A stretch of DNA of 64,000 nt from Cellulomonas fimi ATCC 484 (GTDB lineage: Bacteria > Actinomycetota > Actinomycetes > Actinomycetales > Cellulomonadaceae), in NCBI RefSeq assembly GCF_000212695.1, contig NC_015514.1, forward strand, positions 3,162,001 through 3,226,000, in the 5' to 3' direction. The notes beneath the pieces were generated by a model. The model saw only the letters and a list, made by a program, of their open reading frames with translations. It did not search any database and was not told the DNA's origin. The translations under genes and the position numbers were made by a program. How positions within the stretch are numbered: position 1 is the first letter of the stretch; each line of letters opens with the position of its first letter. Shown here piece after piece: positions 35,786-46,439 of this stretch.

Positions 35786-37086
35786 CGCTCCACCGCCGTC
35801 GTCGTGTCCTGCGTCTTCTTCGAGGTGCGTCGCGGGGCCGGTCGCTTGCGGTCCGGCTGCGGGAGCCGGAACACCGCGCGCACCAGCGGGGGCGCGGCGA
35901 TGAACAGCACGATGAGCGACTGGACGACGAGCACGATCTCGATCGGGATGCGCTGCGAGGCCTGCATCGCCGAGCCGCCGGCCTTGAAGGCGCCGAACAG
36001 GAGGCTCGCGAACAGCACGCCGACGGGGTTGGACCCGCCGAGCAGCGCGACGGTGATCGCGTCGAACCCGATCCCGGCGTCGATGTCCGACCCGAAGCCG
36101 GTGGTGATGAGCCCGAGCACCTGCGTCGCTCCGGCGAGGCCGATGAGCGCGCCGGACGTGACCATCGCGAGGACGGTCGTGCGCGGGACGTGGATGCCCG
36201 CGACGCGCGCCGCGTGCGGGTTCTCACCGATCGCGCGGAACGCGAACCCGGCGCTCGACCGGTTGAGCAGCCACCACACGACGACGACCGCGACGAGCGC
36301 GAGCAGGAACCCGAGGTGCAGCGCGTAGCGCGCCCCGAGGAGGTCGGGCAGGACCGCGGTGTCCTTCATGGGCGGCGACTTGGGGTTCGCGGAGCCGGGC
36401 GCCTGCAGCAGGCCGGGCGTCGCGAGCAGGTAGGACAGCAGGTAGAACGCGACGTAGTTGAGCATGATCGTGACGATCACCTCGTGCGCGCCCGTGGTCG
36501 CCTTGAGCACGCCCGCGATGCCTGCCCAGAGCGCACCGGCGAGGATGCCGACGACGAGCGCCACGACGAGGTGCACGCCCGCGGGCAGGTCGAACGCGAA
36601 GCCGACCCAGCCGGCACCGGCCGCCGCCGCGAGCATCTGCCCGAGGCCGCCGATGTTGAACATGCCGGCGCGGAACGCGAGCGCGACGCCGAGACCCGCC
36701 GCGATGAGCGGGGTCGCGTACGTCAGGGACTGCGTGAGCGGGCGGATGCCGGTCGCGAAGTCGTCCGCGCGGAAGTCGTACACCGCGCCGCGGAACAGCG
36801 CCGCGTACGCGCCGCCGACCGCCTGGCCGATCGCCGCGAGGGTGTCGCCGGGCCGCGCGAAGAAGTACTGCGAGGCCTCCTGCACGCCCTCGTCGGTGAA
36901 CGCGATCATGATCGAGCCCGCGAGCACGGCCAGCACGACCGCGCCGAGCGACACCGCCCAGCCGCCCGAGACGACGCGCTGGAACGCGTCCCCCCAGCGG
37001 CTGTCGCGCGTGTCCGGGACCTTGGCGGCGTCGTCGCCGCCTGCGTCGGTCACGACCGGGGTCGTGGGCTGCGTCGAGCCGCTCAT
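35782..37086 (-). CDS. nupP: Nucleoside ABC transporter permease (NupP/YufP-like)
   Basis: The 434-residue protein is the partner permease: a soluble head with KVPDTRDSRWGDAF, about ten spans, FRAGMFNIGGLGQMLAAAAG in the pore region and the coupling segment FAFRAIGENPHAARVAGI. The ATG overlaps the nupO stop by 4 nt (ATGA). Confidence 0.9.
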   Translation of the reverse strand: MSGSTQPTTPVVTDAGGDDAAKVPDTRDSRWGDAFQRVVSGGWAVSLGAVVLAVLAGSIMIAFTDEGVQEASQYFFARPGDTLAAIGQAVGGAYAALFRGAVYDFRADDFATGIRPLTQSLTYATPLIAAGLGVALAFRAGMFNIGGLGQMLAAAAGAGWVGFAFDLPAGVHLVVALVVGILAGALWAGIAGVLKATTGAHEVIVTIMLNYVAFYLLSYLLATPGLLQAPGSANPKSPPMKDTAVLPDLLGARYALHLGFLLALVAVVVVWWLLNRSSAGFAFRAIGENPHAARVAGIHVPRTTVLAMVTSGALIGLAGATQVLGLITTGFGSDIDAGIGFDAITVALLGGSNPVGVLFASLLFGAFKAGGSAMQASQRIPIEIVLVVQSLIVLFIAAPPLVRAVFRLPQPDRKRPAPRRTSKKTQDTTTAVER

Positions 37087-38603
37087 GCGACGTCCGCCGC
37101 GTCCTGCGGGGCGATGCCGGCCATCATGAGGCCGAGCACGTCCCGGGGGGTGGTCGCGGGGACGATCCCCACGACGCGTCCTCGGTACATGACCATGATC
37201 CGATCTCCGAGCGCCACGGCCTCGTCGAGCTCGGTGGACACGACGATCACGGGGATCCCCGCGTCACGCGTCTCGACGATCCGCTTGTGGATGAACTCGA
37301 TGGACCCCACGTCGACGCCGCGCGTGGGCTGCGCCGCGACGAGGAGCCGCAGGTCGCGCGACAGCTCCCGCGCGAGCACGACCTTCTGCTGGTTGCCGCC
37401 CGAGAGCCGCCCGACGGGCGTGTCGATGCCCTGCGTGCGGATGTCGAACTCGTCGACCTTCTCGCGCGCGAACGTGTCGCGCGCGCGCAGCTGCAGCGCG
37501 CCGCGGCGGACGAACGGCGGGCCGTCGGTCCGGTCGAGCACGAGGTTCTCGGCGACGGAGAACGAGCCGACGAGGCCGTCCTCGTTGCGGTCCTCGGGGA
37601 CGAACCCGAGGCCCGCGTCGAGCACCTGCCGCACCGAGCGGCCGACGAGCTCGGCGCCGTCGAGACGGATCGAGCCCGTCACGTTGGGCTGGAGGCCACC
37701 GAGCGCCTCGGCGAGCTCGGTCTGGCCGTTGCCCTGCACACCCGCGACGACGAGCACCTCGCCGCCACGGACCTGGAAGCTCACGTCGTCGACCAGCACG
37801 GCGCCGCGGCTGTCGGTGACCTGCAGGTCCGTGACCTCGAGCAGCGACTCGCTGTGCTTCGGCGCGTCCTTGTGCACCGTCAGCTCGACCGCGCGGCCGA
37901 CCATGAGCGACGCGAGCTCGGCGTCGCTCGCGGTGGGGCTCGCCTCGCCCACGACGGCACCGCGGCGCACGACCGTGATGCGGTCCGCCACCTCGCGGAC
38001 CTCACGGAGCTTGTGGGTGATGAAGACGATCGCGGCGCCCGACTCCTTGAGCTGGCGCATGATCGTCATGAGCTCGTCGGTCTCCTGCGGCGTGAGCACC
38101 GCGGTGGGCTCGTCGAAGACGAGCACGCGGGCGTCCCGGGAGAGCGCCTTGATGATCTCGACGCGCTGCTGCACGCCGACGGGCAGGTCCTCGACGAGGG
38201 CGTCGGGGTCGACGTGGAAGCCGAACCGGGCGGCGATCTCGCGCACCTTCGCGCGGCCCGCCTCGAGGTCCAGCCTTCCCCCGGAGGAGGTCTGCTCGTG
38301 CCCGAGCATGACGTTCTCGGCGACCGTGAACACCGGGATGAGCATGAAGTGCTGGTGCACCATGCCGATGCCGGCGGCCATCGCGTCGCCGGGGCCCGCG
38401 AAGGCCTGCGGGACGTCGTCGAGCAGGATCTCGCCCTCGTCGGCCTGGTACAGGCCGTACAGGACGTTCATCAGGGTGGACTTGCCAGCCCCGTTCTCCC
38501 CGAGGAGGCAGTGGATCTCCCCGGGCTCGACCGTGAGGTCGATGTGGTCGTTGGCCACCAGCGCCCCGAAGCGCTTGGTGATGCCACGCAGCTCCAGCTT
38601 CAT
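37083..38603 (-). CDS. nupO: Nucleoside ABC transporter ATP-binding protein with two ABC domains (NupO/YufO-like)
   Basis: The 506-residue protein has two fused ATPase domains. The first is complete: Walker A GENGAGKST, Walker B VLVFDEPTAVL and a signature reading LPVGVQQRVEI. The second has a degenerate Walker A (GVQGNGQTEL, no Lys) but a full LSGGNQQKV signature. This asymmetry is usual for sugar/nucleoside importers of this class. The ATG at 38603 lies 82 nt after the bmpA stop, beyond a hairpin. Confidence 0.93.
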   Translation of the reverse strand: MKLELRGITKRFGALVANDHIDLTVEPGEIHCLLGENGAGKSTLMNVLYGLYQADEGEILLDDVPQAFAGPGDAMAAGIGMVHQHFMLIPVFTVAENVMLGHEQTSSGGRLDLEAGRAKVREIAARFGFHVDPDALVEDLPVGVQQRVEIIKALSRDARVLVFDEPTAVLTPQETDELMTIMRQLKESGAAIVFITHKLREVREVADRITVVRRGAVVGEASPTASDAELASLMVGRAVELTVHKDAPKHSESLLEVTDLQVTDSRGAVLVDDVSFQVRGGEVLVVAGVQGNGQTELAEALGGLQPNVTGSIRLDGAELVGRSVRQVLDAGLGFVPEDRNEDGLVGSFSVAENLVLDRTDGPPFVRRGALQLRARDTFAREKVDEFDIRTQGIDTPVGRLSGGNQQKVVLARELSRDLRLLVAAQPTRGVDVGSIEFIHKRIVETRDAGIPVIVVSTELDEAVALGDRIMVMYRGRVVGIVPATTPRDVLGLMMAGIAPQDAADVA

Positions 38604-38644
38604 GTCGTGATCCTCGCGCGACGGTCGGTCTCGGCACGGCGACA

Positions 38645-38679
38645 CGCTGCGGGGAGGCCGGTCCGACCTCCCCGCAGCG
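38645..38679 (-). terminator. Intercistronic hairpin between bmpA and nupO
   Basis: A perfect 13-bp stem (cgctgcggggagg and its complement) with a 9-nt loop lies 6 nt after the bmpA stop. It may end part of the transcripts or protect bmpA mRNA. Confidence 0.6.
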
Positions 38680-38685
38680 ACGTCG

Positions 38686-39780
38686 TCACTCCGACAGGTA
38701 CGAGGTGACGGTGACCTCGCCGTCGATGATCGCCTGACGCAGCGCGTCGACCTCCTCCATGAGGGCCGGGTCGACCTTGTCCTCGAAGTTGTGCAGCGGG
38801 GCCAGGCCCACGCCCTCGTTCTCGAGCGTGCCGACGTAGGCCTCGTAGTCGAAGCCCTCCTCGGCGGAGGCGAGCACGGCCTCGTACGTGGAGACGTCCA
38901 TCTTCTTGAGGATCGAGGTCAGGACGAGGTCCTGCGTCGACGGGTCCGTCTCGAAGAAGTCGGCGTCCACGCCGATCAGCGCGATCTCACGGCCGGAGTC
39001 GGCGATGGCGTCCATCGCGGACTGGTAGATCGGGCCACCGACGGGCAGCAGGACGTCGACGCCCTGGTCGATGATGCCGGCCGCGACCTCCTTGGCGGAG
39101 TCGTTGGCCTCGAAGCCGCCCGTGAAGGAGCCCTGGTCGCCACCCTGGTAGCCGACGACCTGGACGTTGGTGCCCTTCTCGGCGTTGTAGTGCTCGACGC
39201 CCTGCTTGAAGCCGTCCATGAAGATCGTGACGGTCGGGTAGGGCTGGCCGCCGAAGGTGCCGACCTTGCCGGCCTCGGAGTAGCCCGCGGCGAGGTAGCC
39301 CGCGAGGAACGCGGCCTGCGCCGTGTCGTACAGGAGCGGCTTGATGTTCTCCGCGTCCTTGGTGCCGTCGAAGTCGTTGTCCGCGGCGTCGTCGACGAGG
39401 ACGTAGCTGATGTCGGGGTTCGACGTGGCCGACTCGACCGTGTCGGCCGAGAGCGCGAAGCCGACGGAGACGATGGTGTTGCAGCTCTCGGAGACGAGGC
39501 TCTGCAGGTTGCCGGGGAAGTCGGCCGACGAGTCGGACTGGACCTCGGCGAACTCCGCGCCGAGCTCGTCGGCAGCCTTCTTGGTGCCCTCGTAGCTGAG
39601 CTGGTTGAAGCTCTTGTCGTCGAAGCCACCGGCGTCCGAGACGATGCAGGCCTTGAAGTCGGAGGCCGCGGCGTCGCCGGTGCCGGCCGTCTCCTCGGTC
39701 TCCTCGGGGGCGCTGCCACATGCCGCGAGGGTGAGGGCGACCGCCCCACCGAGTGCGGCCACACGGATGATCTTCTTCAC
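38686..39780 (-). CDS. bmpA: Nucleoside-binding lipoprotein of the BMP family
   Basis: A 364-residue periplasmic-binding-type lipoprotein: signal MKKIIRVAALGGAVALTLA and lipobox LAAC (Cys at 21). The mature protein begins DFKACIVSDAGGFDDKSFNQ, the typical opening of BMP/PnrA/YufN family proteins, where the Asp residues contact the ribose and base. It should capture nucleosides and pass them to NupPQ. The GTG at 39780 has AGGAGAG upstream. First gene of the import operon. Confidence 0.93.
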   Translation of the reverse strand: MKKIIRVAALGGAVALTLAACGSAPEETEETAGTGDAAASDFKACIVSDAGGFDDKSFNQLSYEGTKKAADELGAEFAEVQSDSSADFPGNLQSLVSESCNTIVSVGFALSADTVESATSNPDISYVLVDDAADNDFDGTKDAENIKPLLYDTAQAAFLAGYLAAGYSEAGKVGTFGGQPYPTVTIFMDGFKQGVEHYNAEKGTNVQVVGYQGGDQGSFTGGFEANDSAKEVAAGIIDQGVDVLLPVGGPIYQSAMDAIADSGREIALIGVDADFFETDPSTQDLVLTSILKKMDVSTYEAVLASAEEGFDYEAYVGTLENEGVGLAPLHNFEDKVDPALMEEVDALRQAIIDGEVTVTSYLSE

Positions 39781-40027
39781 GCGTCTCTCCTGATCTCGTC
39801 AGCCGACCGCCGGGACGGCAGGGGCCGCCGCCGGGCGGTCTCCTGCCCGGCGTCGATGCTCTGGACAGTAGTGAGCCGCAGGTGACGCGCTTGTTACCAG
39901 GCGGTATACGCCGAGGATCCGTTACCTAGTTGGAATGTCCGCCCAGGTGACGGACGGGCCGTACCGTCATGCGAGACGGACGAGTCGGACAGCGGGACGG
40001 GTCCGGCGTCGTGCCCGGTCAGCGCGG
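39781..40027 (-). promoter_or_regulatory. bmpA upstream region with direct repeats and leader hairpin
   Basis: This 247-nt gap contains no gene. On the minus strand a possible -10 TACTGT lies at 39865-39870, giving a leader of about 80 nt with an 8-bp hairpin at 39829-39852. Upstream are two direct copies of GTTACC (plus-strand 39893-39898 and 39921-39926), 28 bp apart, around a gtatac core. They are candidate operator half-sites. The -10 choice is weak. Confidence 0.4.
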
Positions 40028-41284
40028 TCAGGCGCGCCCGGCGAGCACCGCCGCCCGCGCGAGCAGCAGCGCACCGGCCTCGACCGCGCGCTCGTCCACC
40101 CGCAGGTCACCCTGGTGGATGTCGTAGGTGCGGCCGCCCGGCGTCCGCGTGCCGAGCCGCGCCATCGCCCCGGGCACCTTCGTCAGGTACCAGGCGAAGT
40201 CCTCGCCGCCGAGCGACTGCTCCGTGAGCAGCACCGCGTCGGGGCCGAGCACGTCGCGCGCGGCCGCCTCCAGGACGCCCGTCGAGCGCTCCTCGTTCTC
40301 GACCGGCGGCACCCCGCGGTGGTGGCGGACCTCCGCCTCCAGCCCGAGCGGCGCGACGACCTGCTCCACCGCGGAGTGGAACACGTCCGACGCCTTCTCC
40401 CACGCCCGCACGTCGAGGCAGCGCAGCGTCCCGCGCACCGACCCCGACGACGGGATCGCGTTGTGCGCCGAGCCGGCCTGCACCGCGCCCCAGGTGAGGT
40501 TGACCCCCGAGCGCGGGTCGAGCCGACGTCCCAGGATCGCGGGCACCTGCGTGATGACCTGCCCGAGGGCGAACACCAGGTCGCCCGTGAGGTGCGGCCG
40601 CGACGTGTGGCCGCCCGGCCCCGTCAGCACCACCTGCACCTCGTCGCTCGCCGACGTGATCGGCCCGATGCGCGTCCCGACGTGCCCGACGTCGACCTTC
40701 GGGTCGCAGTGGATCGCGAAGATCTGCGCGACCCCGTCGAGCCCGCCCGCGTTGACGACGTCGAGCGCGCCACCGGGCTGCACCTCCTCGGCCGGCTGGA
40801 ACACGAGCCGCACGCCCGTCCCGAGCCCGCCCGAGGCCGCGACGTCCGCGAGCGCGAGACCCGCGCCCAGCACCGCCGTCGTGTGCACGTCGTGCCCGCA
40901 CGCGTGCGCGACCCCGCGGTGCGTCGACGCCCACGGCAGGCCGCACGTGTCGGCCACGGGAAGCCCGTCGAGGTCGGCGCGCAGCGCGATGCGCCGGCGG
41001 CCCGACTGTGCGGGCGACGGGCCGATGTCGCACACCAGCCCGGACCCCGGCAGCAGGCGGGGGGACAGCCCGGCGAGGCGCAGGCGCTCGGCGACGACGC
41101 GCGTCGTGCGCTCCTCGGTGCGGCCCAGCTCGGGGTGGGCGTGCAGGTCGCGGCGGATCGCGACGAGCTCGTCGCGCATCGACGCCAGGAGCGCCACCAG
41201 GTGCGCCACGTCGGCGTCCGTGGAGCGCCGCGGCACGTCGAGGGCGGGCACGAGCGAGGGGGCGGAGGTGGACGCGTCGGGCAC
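40028..41284 (-). CDS. M20-family amidohydrolase (AmiB1-like)
   Basis: A 418-residue zinc hydrolase of the aminoacylase/carboxypeptidase branch of M20. Visible: DLDGLPV, the metal site HACGHDVHT, QPAEEVQPGGA with the catalytic Glu, and LGGEDFAWYL near the C-terminus. Substrates in this group are N-acyl or amide-linked amino acids, including indole conjugates and p-aminobenzoyl-glutamate; the exact one is unknown. A GTG at 41284, 7 nt after a -10 hexamer, excludes a long poor-quality extension upstream. M. tuberculosis amiB1 (Rv3306c) also lies between lpdA and sdh. Confidence 0.88.
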   Translation of the reverse strand: MPDASTSAPSLVPALDVPRRSTDADVAHLVALLASMRDELVAIRRDLHAHPELGRTEERTTRVVAERLRLAGLSPRLLPGSGLVCDIGPSPAQSGRRRIALRADLDGLPVADTCGLPWASTHRGVAHACGHDVHTTAVLGAGLALADVAASGGLGTGVRLVFQPAEEVQPGGALDVVNAGGLDGVAQIFAIHCDPKVDVGHVGTRIGPITSASDEVQVVLTGPGGHTSRPHLTGDLVFALGQVITQVPAILGRRLDPRSGVNLTWGAVQAGSAHNAIPSSGSVRGTLRCLDVRAWEKASDVFHSAVEQVVAPLGLEAEVRHHRGVPPVENEERSTGVLEAAARDVLGPDAVLLTEQSLGGEDFAWYLTKVPGAMARLGTRTPGGRTYDIHQGDLRVDERAVEAGALLLARAAVLAGRA

Positions 41285-41291
41285 GTCCTCG

Positions 41292-41297
41292 ACCTTA
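41292..41297 (-). promoter_or_regulatory. -10 element, leaderless M20 gene
   Basis: TAAGGT on the minus strand, 7 nt before the GTG at 41284. Confidence 0.55.
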
Positions 41298-41307
41298 GCC
41301 CGCCGCG

Positions 41308-42474
41308 TCAGAGCAGGTCGTCGCGCCCACGACCGCGCCAGCCGTCGACCGCCGCCTTGACCTGCTGCGCGTGTGCGCGCGTCGTCACCAGCAGCGCGTC
41401 GGGCGTGTCGACGACCACGGCGTCCGGCACCCCGACGACCGACACCGTGCGCCCCGCGCCGGGCACGACGAGCGCGTCGGGTGCGTCCACCCGGAGCACC
41501 AGGGCGTCGTCGCCGAGCGTCGGGCTGCCGAGCAGTCCGCCGAGCGACGCGAAGTCGCCCACGTCGTCCCACGTGAAGTCTCCCGGGACGACCGCGACCC
41601 CGCCCGCCGCCGCCACGGGCTCCGCGATCGCGTGGTCGATGGCGATCTTCGTGAGCGTCGGCCACGTCGTCTCGAGCACCGCGTCGCGGTCCGGCCCGTC
41701 CCACGCCGCCGCGATCGTGCGCAGTCCCTCGGCGAGCGCGGGGAGCTGCGTCGCGAGGTGGTCGAGCAGCACGCGGGCGCGCACGAGGAACATGCCCGCG
41801 TTCCACCGGTACTCCCCCGTCGCCAGGTAGGCCGCGGCCGTCTCCTCGTCGGGCTTCTCCGTGAACCCCTGCGCGTGCAGCACCGACGGCGCACCGTCCA
41901 GCCCGAGCGGCGCGCCGGAGCGGACGTAGCCGAACGCCGTCGACGGGCCCGTCGCCCGGATCCCGACCGTCACCACGTACCCCGCGCGCGCCGCGACGAC
42001 GCCCTCACGGACCGCCCGCTCGAACGCCTCGGTCCCGACGATCACCTGGTCGGCGGCGAACGAGCCGAGCACGACGTCCTCGCCGTGCCGCTCCAGCAGC
42101 ACCGCCGCCGCGAGCCCGATGGCGGCCATCGAGTCGCGCGGCGACGGCTCGGCGAGCAGCCGCGCGGGGCCTCCCGCAGGGCCGTCGACGAGCGCGGGCA
42201 CCTGCGCGGCGACGGCGTCCGCGTGCCGGTGGCCGGTGACGACCAGGACGCCGTGCGGACCGGCCAGCGGGACGAGCCGGTCGACCGTCGCCTGCAGCAG
42301 CGTCCGCCCGGAGCCGGTCAGGTCGTGCAGGAACTTGGGGTGGCCCGCGCGCGACAGCGGCCACAGCCGGGTCCCGGCGCCGCCGGCGGGGACGACGGCG
42401 TGGAAGCCGGGGACGGGTCCGGCCGGGGTCTGCGGGGAGGCGGGCGCGGCGCTGGACGACGGGTCGCTCGACAT
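41308..42474 (-). CDS. manC: Mannose-1-phosphate guanylyltransferase
   Basis: Makes GDP-mannose from GTP and mannose 1-phosphate for cell-envelope mannolipids and glycans. The 388-residue protein has the nucleotide motif PAGGAGTRLWPLSR, PSPRDSMAAIG, FTEKPDEETAAAYL, the active-site YRWNAGMFLV, and FTWDDVGDF. It lacks the extra C-terminal isomerase domain of bifunctional AlgA-type enzymes. The ATG at 42474 follows a -10 hexamer. Confidence 0.93.
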   Translation of the reverse strand: MSSDPSSSAAPASPQTPAGPVPGFHAVVPAGGAGTRLWPLSRAGHPKFLHDLTGSGRTLLQATVDRLVPLAGPHGVLVVTGHRHADAVAAQVPALVDGPAGGPARLLAEPSPRDSMAAIGLAAAVLLERHGEDVVLGSFAADQVIVGTEAFERAVREGVVAARAGYVVTVGIRATGPSTAFGYVRSGAPLGLDGAPSVLHAQGFTEKPDEETAAAYLATGEYRWNAGMFLVRARVLLDHLATQLPALAEGLRTIAAAWDGPDRDAVLETTWPTLTKIAIDHAIAEPVAAAGGVAVVPGDFTWDDVGDFASLGGLLGSPTLGDDALVLRVDAPDALVVPGAGRTVSVVGVPDAVVVDTPDALLVTTRAHAQQVKAAVDGWRGRGRDDLL

Positions 42475-42481
42475 GCGCCCG

Positions 42482-42487
42482 AGGGTA
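42482..42487 (-). promoter_or_regulatory. -10 element, leaderless manC
   Basis: TACCCT on the minus strand, 7 nt before the ATG at 42474. Confidence 0.6.
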
Positions 42488-42611
42488 GCGGCGGGCCGGT
42501 CGCCGGCGGGTGCGGCCCCACTCGTCGTCCCGCGGTGTGGAGTTGCTCACAATCACGGCCCCGGGCGGGACCAAGGGCCCAGCCCGACCCGAGCGGCGCG
42601 GACGGGGTCTA

Positions 42612-42617
42612 TACAGT
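42612..42617 (+). promoter_or_regulatory. Probable -10 element of sdhCDAB
   Basis: TACAGT, giving a leader of about 70 nt before the sdhC start. No clear -35 was seen. The rest of 42488-42692 has no gene. Confidence 0.4.
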
Positions 42618-42692
42618 GAGTCCGACAGACACGTGCAGAGTCGCCGACGTCCCTGCCGTGGCTCTACCCCTGACTCGCCAGGAGGCCCCCCA

Positions 42693-43088
42693 GTGCCCGC
42701 AGCGCCTGCCAAAGCGCCGGCTGGAACGCTCTACCGAGGGCGCGAAGGCATGTGGTCGTGGGTCGCGCACCGCGTGACCGGTGTCGCGATCTTCTTCTTC
42801 CTGCTCGTGCACGTCCTCGACACCTCGCTCGTGCGGGTCTCCCCCGAGGCCTACAACGAGGTCATCGCCACCTACAAGAACCCGGTCATGGGTCTGGGCG
42901 AGGCCGGCCTGGTGGCCGCGATCGTGTTCCACGCGTTCAACGGCATCCGGATCGTGCTCGTCGACTTCTGGTCCAAGGGCACGAAGTACCAGCGCGTGAT
43001 GCTGTGGGTCGTCCTCGGCCTGTTCGTCGTGACCATGGCCGGGTTCCTGCCCCGCCACCTCATGCACGTGTTCGGAGGTGGTGAGTGA
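42693..43088 (+). CDS. sdhC: Succinate dehydrogenase cytochrome b subunit
   Basis: A 131-residue three-span membrane subunit that holds heme b and quinone. GTLYRGREGMWSWVAHRVTG is the conserved N-terminal motif, with the Ser-Arg region near the quinone site. The His in FFFLLVHVLDT and the one in VFHAFNGIRIV are candidate heme ligands. The GTG at 42693 has AGGAGG seven nt upstream; longer frames run into the promoter. Confidence 0.93.
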   Translation: MPAAPAKAPAGTLYRGREGMWSWVAHRVTGVAIFFFLLVHVLDTSLVRVSPEAYNEVIATYKNPVMGLGEAGLVAAIVFHAFNGIRIVLVDFWSKGTKYQRVMLWVVLGLFVVTMAGFLPRHLMHVFGGGE

Positions 43089-43546
43089 TGTCCCTGGTCG
43101 CCGACCCCAAGGCACCGCGTCCCCCCAAGGCGGGCCCGGGCCGCCGCACGACGCGCGGCAACACCGAGCTCTACGGCTGGGTCTTCATGCGCGCGTCGGG
43201 CGTCCTGCTCGTCGTGCTGATCTTCGGGCACCTGTTCGTCAACCTGGTCGCCGGCGAGGGCGTCACGGCGATCGACTTCGGGTTCGTCGCCGGCAAGTGG
43301 GCGTCGCCGTTCTGGCAGGTCTGGGACCTGCTCATGCTCTGGCTCGCGATGATCCACGGCACCAACGGCATGCGCACGATCGTCAACGACTACGCCGAGA
43401 AGGACACCACGCGGCTGGTCCTCAAGGGCCTGCTCTACCTCGCGTTCGTCCTGGTGGTCGTGCTCGGCACGCTCGTGATCTTCACGTTCGACCCCTGCCC
43501 CACGGGCAGCCCGGCCGACCTCCTCCCCTCGTTCTGCACGGCCTGA
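43088..43546 (+). CDS. sdhD: Succinate dehydrogenase membrane anchor subunit
   Basis: A 152-residue three-span subunit with [20 protein letters not shown] and a second conserved His in [15 protein letters not shown]. It starts at an ATG sharing one base with the sdhC stop; a GTG one codon earlier (43085) is also possible. With SdhC it forms the quinone and heme site of complex II. Confidence 0.93.
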   Translation: MSLVADPKAPRPPKAGPGRRTTRGNTELYGWVFMRASGVLLVVLIFGHLFVNLVAGEGVTAIDFGFVAGKWASPFWQVWDLLMLWLAMIHGTNGMRTIVNDYAEKDTTRLVLKGLLYLAFVLVVVLGTLVIFTFDPCPTGSPADLLPSFCTA

Positions 43547-43601
43547 CGCCCGGCGTCGGCCCCCACTCGCCCGCAGGCCCAGCAGGAAGGCATCGGACCC
43601 G

Positions 43602-45451
<1,850 letters not shown>

Positions 45452-45452
<1 letters not shown>

Positions 45453-46213
45453 TGACTGCCACGCTCGACGCCACCCCCGAGGTCGGGGCCGTGCCCTCGT
45501 TCGAGGTCACGCTCAAGGTCATGCGCTACCTTCCCGCCGACGACGGCTCCGCGCCCGTCCCGCACTGGGACGAGTTCCGTGTGCAGGCGCACGGCACCGA
45601 CCGCGTCCTCGACGCGCTGCACAAGGTCAAGTGGGAGCAGGACGGCTCGCTGACGTTCCGCAGGTCGTGCGCGCACGGCATCTGCGGGTCCGACGCCATG
45701 CGCATCAACGGCCGCAACCGCCTCGCGTGCAAGACGCTGCTCAAGGACCTCGACCCGTCCAAGCCGATCACCGTCGAGCCCATCAAGGGCCTGCCCGTGG
45801 TCAAGGACCTCGTGGTCGACATGGAGCCGTTCTTCGCGTCGTACCGCGAGATCATGCCGTTCCTCATCACGACCGGGACCGAGCCGACCAAGGAGCGCCG
45901 CCAGTCCGCCGAGCAGCGCGAGCGGTTCGACGACACGACCAAGTGCATCCTGTGCGCGGCCTGCACGTCCTCGTGCCCGGTCTTCTGGACCGACGGGCAG
46001 TACTTCGGGCCCGCGGCGATCGTCAACGCCCACCGGTTCATCTTCGACAGCCGCGACGAGGGCGGCGCGCAGCGCCTGGAGATCCTCAACGACAAGGAGG
46101 GCGTGTGGCGCTGCCGCACGACCTTCAACTGCACCGAGGCGTGCCCCCGCGGGATCGAGATCACGAAGGCGATCCAAGAGGTCAAGCGCGCGATGATCAC
46201 GCGCGCCTTCTGA
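45452..46213 (+). CDS. sdhB: Succinate dehydrogenase iron-sulfur subunit
   Basis: A 253-residue electron-transfer subunit. The [2Fe-2S] ligands are Cys73, Cys78, Asp81 and Cys93, with the same spacing as E. coli SdhB (which also has Asp at the third position). CILCAACTSSCP binds [4Fe-4S], and CRTTFNCTEACP completes the [3Fe-4S]/[4Fe-4S] set. The last codons (KRAMITRAF) lie inside a 62-bp unit repeated after the stop. Confidence 0.96.
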
Positions 46214-46340
46214 CGCGCACCACCGAGGCCGCGGGCAGACGAGCCAAGCGCGCGATGATCACGCGCGCCTTCTGACGCGCACCACCGAGGCCGCGGGCAG
46301 ACGAGCCAAGCGCGCGATGATCACGCGCGCCTTCTGACGC
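46184..46340 (+). repeat. 62-bp tandem repeat, 2.5 copies, starting inside sdhB
   Basis: Copy 1 (46184-46245) covers the last 10 codons of sdhB including the stop and 32 nt beyond. Copy 2 (46246-46307) is identical and copy 3 (46308-46340) stops after 33 nt. Each copy contains aagcgcgcgatgatcacg and the sdhB stop. The extra copies lie outside the coding sequence, before the terminator. Confidence 0.95.
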
Positions 46341-46347
46341 CCCTCGT

Positions 46348-46382
46348 CGCGAGGCCGTCCCGTCCGTCGGGGCGGCCTCGCG
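46348..46382 (+). terminator. Terminator of sdhCDAB
   Basis: A 14-bp stem (one G-U pair; core gcgaggccgtccc) with a 7-nt loop, right after the tandem repeat. Confidence 0.7.
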
Positions 46383-46439
46383 TCGTCCCCGGGACCTGCG
46401 CCCCTCGACAGGTCCGGGACGCAGTGCTGGGGTGGACGC

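Noticed and set aside
34883..36328. Charged plus-strand frame of 481 codons
   Set aside because: Antisense to nupQ and nupP; highly charged Arg/Asp/Glu composition is the reverse-frame image of membrane-helix codons.
42119..42777. Possible extra coding sequence between manC and sdhC
   Set aside because: Frames here are antisense to manC or run over the sdh promoter; the sdhC ribosome-binding site at 42680-42685 places the start at 42693.
46184..46340. CRISPR-like or REP-like array
   Set aside because: Units are directly adjacent with no spacers and are copies of the sdhB end, so this is a simple tandem duplication.
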